NCBI GenBank assembly: GCA_963590855.1
Contig: CAVAQT010000004.1
Coordinates: 1-64,000 of the forward strand
Direction of reading: 5' to 3'
Origin: Ruminococcus_C sp963590855
GTDB taxonomy: Bacteria; Bacillota; Clostridia; Oscillospirales; Ruminococcaceae
DNA: 64,000 nt
Part shown: piece by piece, positions 1 to 9,530 of the stretch
Layout: every line of letters starts with the position of its first letter
Numbering within the stretch: the stretch's first letter is position 1
Position numbers and translations under genes: made by a program
Notes under the pieces: generated by a model
Databases searched by the model: none
Seen by the model: the letters and a program-made list of their open reading frames with translations, nothing else
Told to the model about the DNA's origin: nothing

Positions 1-95
1 AAATTACAGTGATGATCTTTCATAGGCCAGGAAAATAAACTTTTTTAATTTTTGCAAGAGATAATTGACTGAAATCTTGTTGGCAAATTTGTCAT

Positions 96-124
96 TTTAC
101 TTTTGTAGACTAACCCGATATAAT
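96..124 (+). promoter_or_regulatory. Candidate promoter of the sigma-like gene
   Basis: TTTACT at 96-101 and TATAAT at 119-124 with a 17-base spacer. It would give a leader of about 150 bases before the sigma-like gene at 275. The rest of 1-274 is AT-rich and holds no convincing gene. Confidence 0.45.
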
Positions 125-274
125 AGAAGCAGTGATAGCAAAACACTCAGCTGAAAACAGTTGTCTCAGAGGTTTTGACATCACATTCAATCTTACTGAG
201 AGAGATTGATTATCAGGATAGAACAGATATACTGTTGTGCAGTTATCTTTCCGTCTGCTCAGAAAGGTTGAATT

Positions 275-715
275 ATGATGGGCAAAAAACATTTTTATTT
301 GAAGTTGGATCCCTCAGTTCCGGACGAAATTGAGAGACAGTATAACCGAATTGTCAGAAATGAGGAATATCTGCTTGAGAAAGATGCTCTTGGAAGTGCG
401 TATTTCTTTGGGAACGAGTCTGATCTCTGTAAATGCAATATCATGGCTTGTATTGCTCGTGATACAAGAGAAAAGGCTGATGCAGAAGAATATCAATTGA
501 ATTTGGAACTTCTCCAAAAAGCCCTCTCAAAACTAAAAGAAGAACATCCTTTGGAATATGCTGTGATTATGAGTTATTACTTTTCAGAAACCAATAAAAC
601 TATGAGAGAAATCGGAGAAGAAAGGAATATCTCAAAACAAGCGGTGAACAATGCTTTGAAACGTGCATACGCACACTTAAAAGCATATATCATTTTGTAC
701 AAATCAGAATCTTGA
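275..715 (+). CDS. Sigma-70 region 4-like regulator of an integrative element
   Basis: A 146-residue protein whose C-terminal third (about 85-140) has the helix-turn-helix layout of sigma region 4: an acidic helix, a YYF turn, then MREIGEERNISKQAVNNALKRA. It lacks regions 2 and 3, so it is not a full sigma factor. Proteins of this type (like Tn916 Orf7) sit just before xis and int at the right end of Tn916/Tn1549-type conjugative elements and are thought to control transfer genes. ATG codons at 275 and 278 share an AGAAAGG ribosome site. The gene is AT-rich, unlike the chromosome after 2.8 kb, which fits acquired DNA. Confidence 0.75.
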   Translation: MMGKKHFYLKLDPSVPDEIERQYNRIVRNEEYLLEKDALGSAYFFGNESDLCKCNIMACIARDTREKADAEEYQLNLELLQKALSKLKEEHPLEYAVIMSYYFSETNKTMREIGEERNISKQAVNNALKRAYAHLKAYIILYKSES

Positions 716-772
716 AATTTGTGCAGTGATACAAATTTTATCAATTATCAAAATTATTTTTCCCAAGTGACG

Positions 773-835
773 TTGACAAACGGCATTTTTTACGGGTGTA
801 TTATAGGGAGGGAATATTCTGCCCTTTTGCAGAAA
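773..835 (+). promoter_or_regulatory. Candidate xis promoter region and hairpin
   Basis: TTGACA at 773-778 is followed by a TATTAT at 799-804, but the spacer is a long 20 bases. A hairpin, TTCTGC/GCAGAA around CCTTTT, lies at 818-835 in the leader before the excisionase gene. This is suggestive only. Confidence 0.3.
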
Positions 836-910
836 CAAAATTCTTCCTATTGCATCTTGAAAACTGAATAACAGAAACGCAAAGTAATTGTAAAATAGGA
901 GTATTAAGCT

Positions 911-1126
911 ATGCCGAAAAAAGATCTATATATCAGGGTATATAACATAATGTTTGCAGAGTATCCTGATGTCGTAAACGTAAAAGAAGTGAGCAGAATG
1001 CTTGGTATTGGAAGAGACAAGGTTTATAAACTTGTGAAAACCGGTGAAATTCAGAAAATACCTTGTACTCGTTCAATAAAAGTACCAAAAGCAAATGTCA
1101 TTGAATACATTCTCCGGTGCATTTAG
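911..1126 (+). CDS. Excisionase-like small DNA-binding protein (Xis)
   Basis: A 71-residue protein with a winged helix-turn-helix of the excisionase/MerR-like class: VKEVSRMLGIGRDKVYKLVKTG followed by a basic wing and IKVPKANVIEYI. In integrative elements this small protein binds the element ends and steers the integrase towards excision. An AGGAG lies nine bases before the ATG. It comes 120 bases ahead of the integrase gene in the same direction, the usual xis-int order. The family call is from motif and context; excision activity is inferred. Confidence 0.8.
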   Translation: MPKKDLYIRVYNIMFAEYPDVVNVKEVSRMLGIGRDKVYKLVKTGEIQKIPCTRSIKVPKANVIEYILRCI

Positions 1127-1248
1127 CCGAATGTGTTATTTTAAATAATAAATTTGTAGAACTCGCTTGAAATTACAGATTTACTGCGCTATAATAATAA
1201 GGTCAGCAGCAGACTTCTGCCACGAGCTATAATCAGGAGGTAGTGACT

Positions 1249-2534
1249 ATGGTGGCGAATCTGCCCTTTAATTACAAAGTTTACGCAAAGAAAGGAAAAC
1301 TCTATGTAGTAATAAGTTACAAAGATAGCAACGGCAAGTACAAGAAGAAGTGGATAAGGACTGGTCTTGATGAAGGAACCAAGAAAAAAGAGGTCAATAC
1401 GGTAGCTGATCAAATCGTTGCTGAATACTACAGTTCTATGAGACTGGAAGGAAATGTAATTGATGCAAGTATATCAATACCGTCAACCTCATCGGCAACA
1501 ATTGCTGCTGCAAACGCAGGAAAAGATCTCATCAGCTTTTTTGATTTTATAGACAAATGGCTTGAGTATAAAAAACCGAGAGTTTCAAAACTCACATATC
1601 AGTGTTATTGCAGTGGTATAAAAGATGTTAAATCTTTTTTTGCAGGAAAAGAACTGTATATTCAGAATATCAAACCACTTGATATTCAGGAATATTATAA
1701 CAGTATTATTCAAAGAGGATGCCTAAACTCAACTGTAAAAAACAGACATCTTTGTCTGCATAATGTTTTTGAGTATGCTGTAAGGCTAGATCTCATTCCG
1801 TTCAATCCGACCACTAAAATTGAACTGCCTAAAGNNNNNNNNNNGAATTGGACAGCTTATTTAAGGCGTTTTTGGGTGATCGTATGGAACTTGTGGTTCA
1901 CATAGCAGCGTACTACGGTTTGAGGCGAAGTGAGATTCTTGGTTTACAATGGGATGCGATTAGCTTTGAGCAAAAAACACTTACTGTATGCAGAAAGGTT
2001 ATTACTTGCTTGGACGAAAATGGAACGTATAAAACTATTTGTGAAGAAGAACTCAAAACAAACGCAACCAGAAGGACACTTCCGTTAATTCCGCATATAG
2101 AAAAAATGCTGTTAAGAAAAAAAGAATCACAGGAACATTTTAAGAAGCTTCTTCGTAATGGATACTGTAAAGACTATCTCAACTTCATTTGTACAGATAA
2201 CTTTGGAATGCTTATAAAGCCAGAATATGTTACAACTCATTTTAAGTATGTAATTTCTAAAAACGAATTACGGCACCTTAGATTTCATGATCTCAGGCAT
2301 ACTTGTGCCAGTTTACTTTTGGCAAATCACATTCCGCTTAAATCAATTCAAGATTGGTTAGGTCATGCGAATTTTGAGACTACAGCAAACATTTATTCAC
2401 ATCTTGATTTTAGTTCAAGAGTGGAATCGGCAGATATGATTGCAGGTGTGCTTGGCGATGCTGAATCCAGTTTTACACGAGACGCAGAACTGGTAAAGCA
2501 TTCAAAAAGAGGTAGAAAACCAAAAAGTAATTGA
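1249..2534 (+). CDS. int: Tyrosine recombinase (integrase), interrupted by an assembly gap
   Basis: Site-specific recombinase expected to integrate and excise the element. Before the gap come the arm-binding domain and the SAM-like core-binding domain (FFDFIDKWLEYKK...). After it comes the catalytic domain with GLRRSEILGL (catalytic Arg), HDLRHT (His-x-x-Arg), GHAN (His) and NIYSH (nucleophile Tyr). ATG 1249 is preferred because AGGAGG at 1235-1240 is eight bases away; GTG 1243 would be too close. The 5' frame ends with one leftover base at 1834 and the 3' frame resumes at GAA 1845, so an intact gene needs a gap of 3n+2 bases, not 10. The N run is therefore a placeholder and probably hides a few residues. 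Confidence 0.88.
1835..1844. other. Assembly gap (10 N)
   Basis: Ten consecutive N inside the integrase gene. The frames on the two sides do not agree with a gap of exactly 10, so its true length is unknown. Confidence 0.99.
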
Positions 2535-2751
2535 ATGTCAACACACCAAATTCAAGCCAAAGAAGTTCTATGAAAAATAGTAGAACTTTTACGAAACTCA
2601 GAGAATGCCTTAACTTGTTTGTAGAACAATCAGTAGAATTCATAATTGAATTTGGCTATATTTGTTCTATTAATCAGAAAAATCTTGTTGATAAAATCGC
2701 AGTTTTACGGGAATTTTTCGACATTTTGAATCAGTATTTTAATTGAAGGTA
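2535..2751 (+). other. Probable right-end region of the integrative element
   Basis: AT-rich sequence after the integrase with no supported gene. A 71-codon open frame is present but has no ribosome site or recognisable family. The attachment site should lie here, between the integrase stop and the promoter at 2752. The left end is outside the window, so the direct repeat cannot be identified. Confidence 0.4.
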
Positions 2752-2780
2752 TTGAAGTAACGCTTATTATATGCTATAAT
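2752..2780 (+). promoter_or_regulatory. Promoter of the dockerin protease gene
   Basis: TTGAAG at 2752-2757, a 17-base spacer, and TATAAT at 2775-2780 with an extended TGC just before it. It lies 30 bases ahead of the ribosome site AGGAGA (2805-2810). Confidence 0.8.
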
Positions 2781-2816
2781 GAAAGCATCTGATTCCAAAC
2801 CGACAGGAGAATGCTT

Positions 2817-5210
2817 ATGAAATGTCAAACCATATCCAAACCGTTCCTTGCTCTGCTGCTGAGTTTCACGCTTGCCCTTGCCGGTGTACCGTTTTCTGCA
2901 AATGCGGCAGACAACACCGTACAGCAGATCAATAACATCGTTCTGTTTGCGCAATTTCCCGATACCGACGGGAACTTCATGGCGGACAAGACTGACGATG
3001 CTGTCGCCATGTGCAACAGCACAGACACCTATCGCTCCCTCACCAGCTATATGGATGCCATCTCCTACGGAAAAGTACATGTCACCTCTTATTTTCCGCA
3101 GATGCAGAATGGCGTCATTCAGCCATATACGCTGGAAAAGAACCGCAGCAGCTATACGGATTACACACAATATGCACTGGAAATGGTGCGCAATATTGCG
3201 ATTTCATCAGACACGCCCTTAGACGGAAACAACGATGGCGTGATCGATAACATCACGCTGGTGATCGACGGACAGGCAGAATCCATGAGCGATCCGCTCT
3301 GGGCAAAGGCGTTCCACCTGGATGGGGCTGTGCTCAACGACACTTATGTGGGCAGCATCAACCTGCTCAGCAGCTATACCATACTGAGTTCCACCATTTT
3401 CAGCGGTGTAGGCACGCTTTGCCACGAGTTTCTGCACAGCATGGGCTATCCTGACCTTTACCGCCAAGACACTTCTTCCGGCAATCCGGTGGGACAATGG
3501 GATGTTATGGCAACCAACTCGATCTTCCTGCAATACCCTCTGGCGTACCAGCGCTATGCCGTCTCCGGCTGGCTGGATGCCGAAACGATCACCAAAGACG
3601 GGACATACACCCTATATCCGGCTTCTTCCGATACAGGCAGCCGGCTTTATCTGTTGAAAGCACCCTTTTCCGACACGGAGTTTTTCGCCGTAGAATACCG
3701 TATTCCCGGCAAGCAGTGCAGCGATGAACTGGACACCAAGATCTATGGCGAAGGCCTGGTGGTATACCGCATCAACACCGCTGTCCAGGGAAACTATCGC
3801 GGCAGCACAGACGGCATCTACGTCTTTCGTCCTGGTGAAACCACACTGAATGAGGGGCAGGGTGACCTCAAGCGTTCCAACTACGGCGGCACAGATGCAC
3901 CAAATACCATCGGTTCTACCGATTTGGAAAAGACCTTTCTGGACGGCGCACTCGTCTACACCGACGGCACCAACAGCGGCATTGCTTTAGACAACATCCA
4001 AATCAACGACGACGGCACACTTTCCTTTTCCGCCTCCTTTGCCGATGTCTCTGACCGTCAGCTTTGGCAAACCGTCGATGACAGCACATTTTCTCAGGAA
4101 ATGACCGGCTATGATATGTGCACCGCCGACAACGACAACCTTTTTCTCTTCTGTGCCGCAGAAAACAGCGGCACACTGTATCAGATGCAAAACGATAAAC
4201 TCCAAGCTGTCAGCACGCCGCTTTCCGGCAATATCCACAATCCAAAGCTTGCTTTTTGCGGAGAAACACCGTATCTTCTCTGGCAAGATGACCAGTATCT
4301 CCTTCGCCTGAGCCGCTGGAATGGTACTGCCTGGGAAAATTGCTATACGGGAACAGAACTGGCACAGTACGCTGATCTTGCCGCTGACGGCAGCCATATC
4401 TGGCTCACCTATACCACTGGTACGTTCCCCTATGCACTCCACGGTGCGATCTATGATCCGGTTTCCGGCAGCGTCACAGAATTGGGCGACATAATCGCAG
4501 AAAATGCCTGCAATATGGAGATCGGTATTTGCGGCACAGGTGTCTGCATCGGCTATCGGGATCTCAATGCCAACAGCGTTCCGAAGCTTGCAGTGTGGGA
4601 TGGCAGCAGTTGGACAAGCATAGCGCTGTCAGACCAGGACTGCGGTACAGTTTCGGTTCTGTCCGGTGCAAACGGCGTATGGATCGCACCCTCCGGCGGA
4701 AAGACAGATGTGTACCACTGGAACGGCAGCAGTGTCACTGCGTACCCTCTCCCGGAAGCGGTACAAGGCCGTGCTTTCCAGATCGTTCCGACAGAATCAG
4801 GCAGCACATGCTATCTGGCAATTAATACCCAAAATCCGGAAGAGTTCTCTCTCTATGCACTGCACCCGGAGACCAAGACCTGGTCACTCACAGGAAACCC
4901 CATTGCACAGGAAATGGTGAACCAACCGGTTCTGGCGGCACAGGGCAATGCCATGTACTGTCTCTACACCACATCGGAATTGCAGCCGCAGCTGAAAAAG
5001 CTTCTGCTTAGCACCCCGGCAGAAACCCAAACGGGTGACCTCGATGGCAGCGGCAACATCGACTTGGCGGACGTTGTACTGCTTCAACAATATCTGCTGG
5101 GCATCTCCGATCTGAGCGCTTCGCAATACAGCCGAGCAGACCTTTTTGCAGACAGCACCATAAACGGACTGGATCTGGCACTGCTTCGACAGAAGCTGAT
5201 GGAGGGATGA
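2817..5210 (+). CDS. Secreted M6-type metalloprotease with C-terminal dockerin
   Basis: About 797 residues. A signal peptide (1-30, ending near ANA) is followed by an M6/immune-inhibitor-A-like peptidase domain (about 35-410) with the zinc site HEFLH near residues 203-207 and a downstream GYPDLY. A beta-rich, propeller-like region with repeated W-D-G-x-x-W elements (about 415-735) comes next, then a type I dockerin (last 60 residues) with two calcium-loop segments, DLDGSGNIDLADVVLLQQYL and ADLFADSTINGLDLALLRQKL. The dockerin should plug the protease into a cellulosome scaffold through a cohesin. ATG 2817 is chosen over ATG 2811 because AGGAGA abuts the latter. The stop lies three bases before the AraC-type gene, so the two are co-transcribed. 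The protein substrate is unknown. Confidence 0.85.
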   Translation: MKCQTISKPFLALLLSFTLALAGVPFSANAADNTVQQINNIVLFAQFPDTDGNFMADKTDDAVAMCNSTDTYRSLTSYMDAISYGKVHVTSYFPQMQNGVIQPYTLEKNRSSYTDYTQYALEMVRNIAISSDTPLDGNNDGVIDNITLVIDGQAESMSDPLWAKAFHLDGAVLNDTYVGSINLLSSYTILSSTIFSGVGTLCHEFLHSMGYPDLYRQDTSSGNPVGQWDVMATNSIFLQYPLAYQRYAVSGWLDAETITKDGTYTLYPASSDTGSRLYLLKAPFSDTEFFAVEYRIPGKQCSDELDTKIYGEGLVVYRINTAVQGNYRGSTDGIYVFRPGETTLNEGQGDLKRSNYGGTDAPNTIGSTDLEKTFLDGALVYTDGTNSGIALDNIQINDDGTLSFSASFADVSDRQLWQTVDDSTFSQEMTGYDMCTADNDNLFLFCAAENSGTLYQMQNDKLQAVSTPLSGNIHNPKLAFCGETPYLLWQDDQYLLRLSRWNGTAWENCYTGTELAQYADLAADGSHIWLTYTTGTFPYALHGAIYDPVSGSVTELGDIIAENACNMEIGICGTGVCIGYRDLNANSVPKLAVWDGSSWTSIALSDQDCGTVSVLSGANGVWIAPSGGKTDVYHWNGSSVTAYPLPEAVQGRAFQIVPTESGSTCYLAINTQNPEEFSLYALHPETKTWSLTGNPIAQEMVNQPVLAAQGNAMYCLYTTSELQPQLKKLLLSTPAETQTGDLDGSGNIDLADVVLLQQYLLGISDLSASQYSRADLFADSTINGLDLALLRQKLMEG

Positions 5211-5213
5211 TCC

Positions 5214-6197
5214 ATGGATCTGAAACTGCTGCTTGCACACACCGACACAGTTCGCCGGCTGATGCATCTTCTTTGCCAGAGTCAGTATACCCCTGCTCAA
5301 CTGGAAGCGCAGTTTTCCCGGAATATTCCGGTACAAGCACTGTTGAACAGCATGGAAGATGCCGGGTTCCTGCTCCATACAGGAAAATATCTTTCGCTGC
5401 ACAAAGAGCATCTGGAACAATTACAACAAATCCTCAACCTTTACACAGCTGTGCAGGAACAGCAGGCAGAACAGGACTTCACCCACTTTCTCTCTGCACA
5501 GCGCGAAAATGAACAGCCGCATGCGATGTTGGGGACAGAAGCAGCTTTTTTTGAGAGCGTTGTCTCCGGAAACAGCGACACCGTTCATCTTCTCTACTCC
5601 CCGTTGGGCGGAAAGGGATACGGCAAGCTGAGCAATGACCCTTTGCGCAACCTGAAATATCATCTCATTATCACCATTTCTATGCTGACACGCTACTGCA
5701 TCCCCGGCGGCATGCCGCAAGAGGAGGCGTTCAGTCTCAGCGATCTGTACATTCAGCGTGTGGATGCCGCAACGACGGAACAACAGATACGACTGATTCA
5801 CTATCAGGTGATCCGGGACTTTACCGGAAAGATGCGTCAGCTCCAGGACAATACCCTTTACTCCCCTTTGGTGTTGAAAGCCATGAACTATATCAGCATT
5901 CACCTCCACAGCCGCATCTTTGTACAAGATGTGGCAGACGATGCCGGTGTCAGCGCGCCGCATCTCTCCCGGATGTTTCAAAAAGAGGTGCACCTCAGTC
6001 TCAGCGAATACATCACCATCAAAAAAATCGAAGCGGCAAAGAATCTGCTGCAATATACGGAACAGCCGGCATCTGCCATCAGCATGCTTTTAAATTTCAG
6101 CTCACAAAGCTATTTCATCAAGGTGTTTCAAAAATATACCGGTATGACTCCGAAGGAATTTCGCAGACAATTCCATGAAAACGGGCATTTCCGGTAA
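5214..6197 (+). CDS. AraC-family transcriptional regulator
   Basis: A 327-residue protein. The last 100 residues hold two helix-turn-helix units of the AraC/XylS type: VQDVADDAGVSAPHLSRMF and the second motif ending QSYFIKVFQKYTGMTPKEF. The N-terminal 220 residues are a sensor domain without a clear family; it is not an obvious cupin or response-regulator receiver. It starts three bases after the protease stop and its ribosome site GGAGGG overlaps the end of that gene, so translation is coupled. A plausible target is the repeated site before the GH9 gene at 9565-9592, whose 20-base spacing suits AraC-type proteins; this is an inference. Confidence 0.88.
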   Translation: MDLKLLLAHTDTVRRLMHLLCQSQYTPAQLEAQFSRNIPVQALLNSMEDAGFLLHTGKYLSLHKEHLEQLQQILNLYTAVQEQQAEQDFTHFLSAQRENEQPHAMLGTEAAFFESVVSGNSDTVHLLYSPLGGKGYGKLSNDPLRNLKYHLIITISMLTRYCIPGGMPQEEAFSLSDLYIQRVDAATTEQQIRLIHYQVIRDFTGKMRQLQDNTLYSPLVLKAMNYISIHLHSRIFVQDVADDAGVSAPHLSRMFQKEVHLSLSEYITIKKIEAAKNLLQYTEQPASAISMLLNFSSQSYFIKVFQKYTGMTPKEFRRQFHENGHFR

Positions 6198-6230
6198 AAC
6201 GAAAACACGTCTGAAAGCAAAAAAGAAAAC

Positions 6231-6284
6231 AGCACCATAGGCAAACTGGATCTGACCGATCCCAAGCCTATGGTGCTGTTTTTT
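6231..6284. terminator. Intrinsic terminator, usable from both sides
   Basis: Perfect 12-base stem AGCACCATAGGC / GCCTATGGTGCT (6231-6242, 6266-6277), followed by GTTTTTT for the plus strand. An A-rich tract on the other side can serve the opposing GH9 gene. Confidence 0.85.
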
Positions 6285-6363
6285 AGAAAATGGAACGCAG
6301 TTCAGAGAAGCCAGACTGCGATATAAGCCGACGTGGAACAGGTGTCAGCTTTTGGTTGCTTAC

Positions 6364-6396
6364 GGCAACACCGCACATTCCATGCACGGCATTGCC
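6364..6396. repeat. Degenerate copy of a GGCA(A/G)CACCGCAC hairpin element
   Basis: GGCAACACCGCAC at the left and CACGGCATTGCC at the right form an imperfect inverted repeat. Its arms match those of the elements at 55927-55972 and 57363-57401. It lies between the terminator and the stop of the GH9 gene. Confidence 0.4.
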
Positions 6397-6427
6397 TTTG
6401 GAAAAAAAGAATGGAGATGAAGTTTGT

Positions 6428-9400
6428 TTAGTTTGCTTTCGGTGTACTCTGATATGTCACCCACTCATAGCTTGCAGTCAGCGGTGTTGTACCGTCAAAC
6501 GCTTTTAGCCAGTCGTTCACGCCGATGCCCGGCCATACATTCATCATGATCTTGCCCGGTGTGACCGGAATATTGGTGCTCGCTGAATAAACAGCCTTGC
6601 CGTCCACATACCAGGTGATGGAATCCTTCTGCCAGTCGAAGCCATAGGTGTGATACCCCTCGGAAGCATCGAAGCCCAGGTCATACATGTATTCATGATT
6701 CCCCACACCGTTGGTGTAATAGTTGAATTGCACCTTTGTGGTGTCCTTTCCCAGAACCTCTACGTCGATCTCATCCCAGGGATTATTCTCTGACGGCCCG
6801 GTATAAGTAAAGAACGAGGAAACCACGCCGTCATTCTTGATCGCTTTCATGGACGTCTCATAGTAACCATATCCATAGTGATCGATAGAACGATACTCTG
6901 CGCCGGTGTAGTTGTACTTTCCGGAGGTATCCTTATCGATGGTCAGATTCAACACACCATTGTCAAAAGAGGTGTTATTTTTCGTCCAGCCGCAGTCAAA
7001 CGGATTGCCGTTTGTCCAACCGTCTGACGCTTCAAACAGACTGGTGGCACCCTTTCGGAAATCAGCCAGCACCTCTGCATCTGCACTCGGCGTGTTGCCG
7101 CCGGAGTTATCATTGCCGCCTGGATTCGCCAGCTTCTGCCGCAGCGCTGCCAGATCAAAGCCATTGACACTGCCGTCCTGCTGCACATCAGCATTAGCAG
7201 CCTGCACTTTCGTCAGATCTTCTGCACCCAACAAGTACTTTTGCAGCAATACCAGATCTGCCGCATTGACTGTTCCATCTGCATTGACATCGCCGGACAA
7301 TGTGTCATCGCTTTCAGAAACTGCACTGTTCATTGCCAACAGACAGGTCAGCGGAGAGTTCCAGTAGATAGTGATCTCGTTGGTGGAATAGCTCTCCCAG
7401 TTGTCCACATAGCACTTATCCGGTGCAGCATCAGCACAGTATGCCTTTGCCGCGCTGTCCTCCAGGCTGGAGTTTACACCGCCTACCAGCATGCCTTTCA
7501 TCGCCTGATTCTTTGCCATAGACGGACGATGATGGGGATGTTCCGGCGAAACTGTACCATAGCCGGTAACGAAGCACTCTCCCAAGGGATTGCTGCCCAG
7601 AAGATAGTGCAGATTGCTCCGTGAAGTATCCAAATAAGCACTGTCGTTTGTCAGCTGATAAGCAAGCTGTAGCATCATGCCGGCATTGGCAACCGTCATA
7701 TTGCTGCCCCAGTTAAATCTTGAAACGGATACGCCATAGACGCGATCCTGCGCCAAGTCCTTTAGTTTCGTTGCTTCGCGTAAAACTGCGCTTTCTGCGC
7801 GGGTATATACCTTTGCAGTTTTGTCAGCATCCGGCATGGTCAGGATGGCAATGTTGCCGTAATCGCCCACTGTCGTCCAGTCTGTTCCGGTATAAACCGA
7901 CATCTTTTCCAGTGCAGACAAATAGGTCTCATCCCCGGTAGCGCGCCACATCTGCGCAGCTGCCCAGTATCGCTCGTCTGCATCAGAAACATCGCCATAG
8001 TCTCCGGTGGTGATATCTGATGGGTTCTGGAAGATAAACTTCGGGTTCTCCTCCAGGAACGCCCACGCCTGTTTTGCGGCATCCAGACACTGCTGCGCAA
8101 ATGCCTTATCGAAGTTCTGGTAATATTCATACGCCATCGCCATTGCCGCACAGAAGTCTGCCGTTGCCGTAGTGGAAACCGGTGTCACGATCAGTTCATC
8201 CGTTTCCATTTCCGGCATCACATAGCCCGGAAAGCTCTCACAGCTGACCTTATGGTGTACACCGCCGGTGGTGCTGTCCTGCATTTTCAGCATCCATTCC
8301 AGTTCATACCGTGCTTCATCCAGAACATCCGGCACACCGTTTCCGCTCTCCGGAATGCCGATGCTGTCGCTGAATGCATCCGGATTTGCAGCATAGGCGA
8401 TCAGCAGATCCGCCACGGATTTTGCACCCGGGACAACATATCTGCCGTAGTCTCCGGCATCATGCCATCCGCCGCTGACGTCGATCTTCTCATCGGTGTG
8501 GTACAGTGTTGCCATGGTATTATGGCACGCTGCATGCCCAAAGGCAGTATCTTCCACTTCTGTGCCGCAGCGCTGAAGATAGAGCATCCGCACCGTGTCA
8601 TCCAACAGACTATCGTATACATCGCTCCCGATGGTGAACGAATAAGACTGATCCAGTCCGCCGCAGGTGATGTAGTAAGTGCCGGGTGCTGTCACTGCGG
8701 AAAAATCACCTGTCCAGTCGGTCTCATCCGCAGAAGTGTTGTTGACCGCGCCAGACAGTTCTCCGGTATAGACGACCTGACCGCTGTCCTGGCTGACCAC
8801 GGAAAAAGTGGTTTCTGTAGTCACATCCCGGAAAACGGCTGTTTTGGTTTCCTCCGGTGTATAGCCCACCTGGTCAGTCAGAATATCCGGTGCATAGGGT
8901 TGAAAAGCACTGTAGTCCACATTGGAATCGTCCACCAGTTCTACCTTGACATTATCCAGATAAATCGTATGCGCCGGGAGGTCTTTTCCGTTTTCCAGAC
9001 CGCAGTTAAACACTAGCTTGGACATAATGTCCGTATCCTGCTTCATGGTAAACTCATAGTCCACGGTCTGTGGTTCAGAAGAGATATTCAGTCCCTTCCA
9101 GGTATATGCCTGATATGTCCCGCCGTTCTGCTGGATCATTGCCTCTACATAACGGTCTGCGGTAGAAGAAATGTCAAAGCTGACGTGATACACACCGTTC
9201 TTGTAGAGCGGAATGATGTCGTAATAGCACTGCACAGAATAGTTCAGTTTGCCCACCGAATCCACTTGCAGCGCAAGCTTTCCGTCCTGTGAAGAGAGTG
9301 TGGCGCTGCCGCCGCTCTCCTGGTATTTGCCCCAGCCGCTGACACCGCTGTCAAAAGTCGCGTTGCTGATGAGATTGCTCCCCACTGCTGCCGAAGCCGG

Positions 9401-9481
9401 CATTGCCGCCAGACTCCCCATGCTCAGCACCGCAGCACAGAATACCGCCAGACAGCGTTTGAGATTTTTCATTCGCATCAT
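6428..9481 (-). CDS. Cellulosomal GH9 endoglucanase - dockerin - GH16 beta-glucanase
   Basis: A 1017-residue secreted enzyme. Parts in order: signal peptide (1-33); CBM4-like beta-sandwich (about 34-186); Ig-like domain that precedes many GH9 enzymes (about 196-286); GH9 (alpha/alpha)6 catalytic domain (about 288-718) with GGWHDAGDYG (catalytic Asp 341/344) and NEITIYWNSP (acid Glu 702); type I dockerin (about 728-785); short Gly/Asn/Ser linker; GH16 domain (about 800-1017) with the EIDVE active-site motif (Glu 904, Asp 906, Glu 908). It should cut beta-1,4-glucan with GH9 and mixed-linkage or 1,3-glucan with GH16, while docked on a scaffoldin. Start 9481 has GAGGAAA before ATG ATG; the open frame runs 14 codons further but lacks support. 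The internal dockerin is notable, since dockerins are commonly C-terminal. Confidence 0.92.
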   Translation of the reverse strand: MMRMKNLKRCLAVFCAAVLSMGSLAAMPASAAVGSNLISNATFDSGVSGWGKYQESGGSATLSSQDGKLALQVDSVGKLNYSVQCYYDIIPLYKNGVYHVSFDISSTADRYVEAMIQQNGGTYQAYTWKGLNISSEPQTVDYEFTMKQDTDIMSKLVFNCGLENGKDLPAHTIYLDNVKVELVDDSNVDYSAFQPYAPDILTDQVGYTPEETKTAVFRDVTTETTFSVVSQDSGQVVYTGELSGAVNNTSADETDWTGDFSAVTAPGTYYITCGGLDQSYSFTIGSDVYDSLLDDTVRMLYLQRCGTEVEDTAFGHAACHNTMATLYHTDEKIDVSGGWHDAGDYGRYVVPGAKSVADLLIAYAANPDAFSDSIGIPESGNGVPDVLDEARYELEWMLKMQDSTTGGVHHKVSCESFPGYVMPEMETDELIVTPVSTTATADFCAAMAMAYEYYQNFDKAFAQQCLDAAKQAWAFLEENPKFIFQNPSDITTGDYGDVSDADERYWAAAQMWRATGDETYLSALEKMSVYTGTDWTTVGDYGNIAILTMPDADKTAKVYTRAESAVLREATKLKDLAQDRVYGVSVSRFNWGSNMTVANAGMMLQLAYQLTNDSAYLDTSRSNLHYLLGSNPLGECFVTGYGTVSPEHPHHRPSMAKNQAMKGMLVGGVNSSLEDSAAKAYCADAAPDKCYVDNWESYSTNEITIYWNSPLTCLLAMNSAVSESDDTLSGDVNADGTVNAADLVLLQKYLLGAEDLTKVQAANADVQQDGSVNGFDLAALRQKLANPGGNDNSGGNTPSADAEVLADFRKGATSLFEASDGWTNGNPFDCGWTKNNTSFDNGVLNLTIDKDTSGKYNYTGAEYRSIDHYGYGYYETSMKAIKNDGVVSSFFTYTGPSENNPWDEIDVEVLGKDTTKVQFNYYTNGVGNHEYMYDLGFDASEGYHTYGFDWQKDSITWYVDGKAVYSASTNIPVTPGKIMMNVWPGIGVNDWLKAFDGTTPLTASYEWVTYQSTPKAN

Positions 9482-9530
9482 AGTCAATTTCCTCACTTTC
9501 ACGAATCTCTGCGAACATTTCATTGTCTTT

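Noticed and set aside
800..900. CTTGAAAACTGAAT-like string near 857, reminiscent of rRNA spacer sequences
   Set aside because: No rRNA or tRNA gene is nearby; similar strings occur in regulator regions of mobile elements, so it is not evidence of an rRNA operon.
2531..2746. A 71-codon open frame after the integrase
   Set aside because: No ribosome site, no family, and AT-rich sequence makes such a frame likely by chance. It overlaps the integrase stop.
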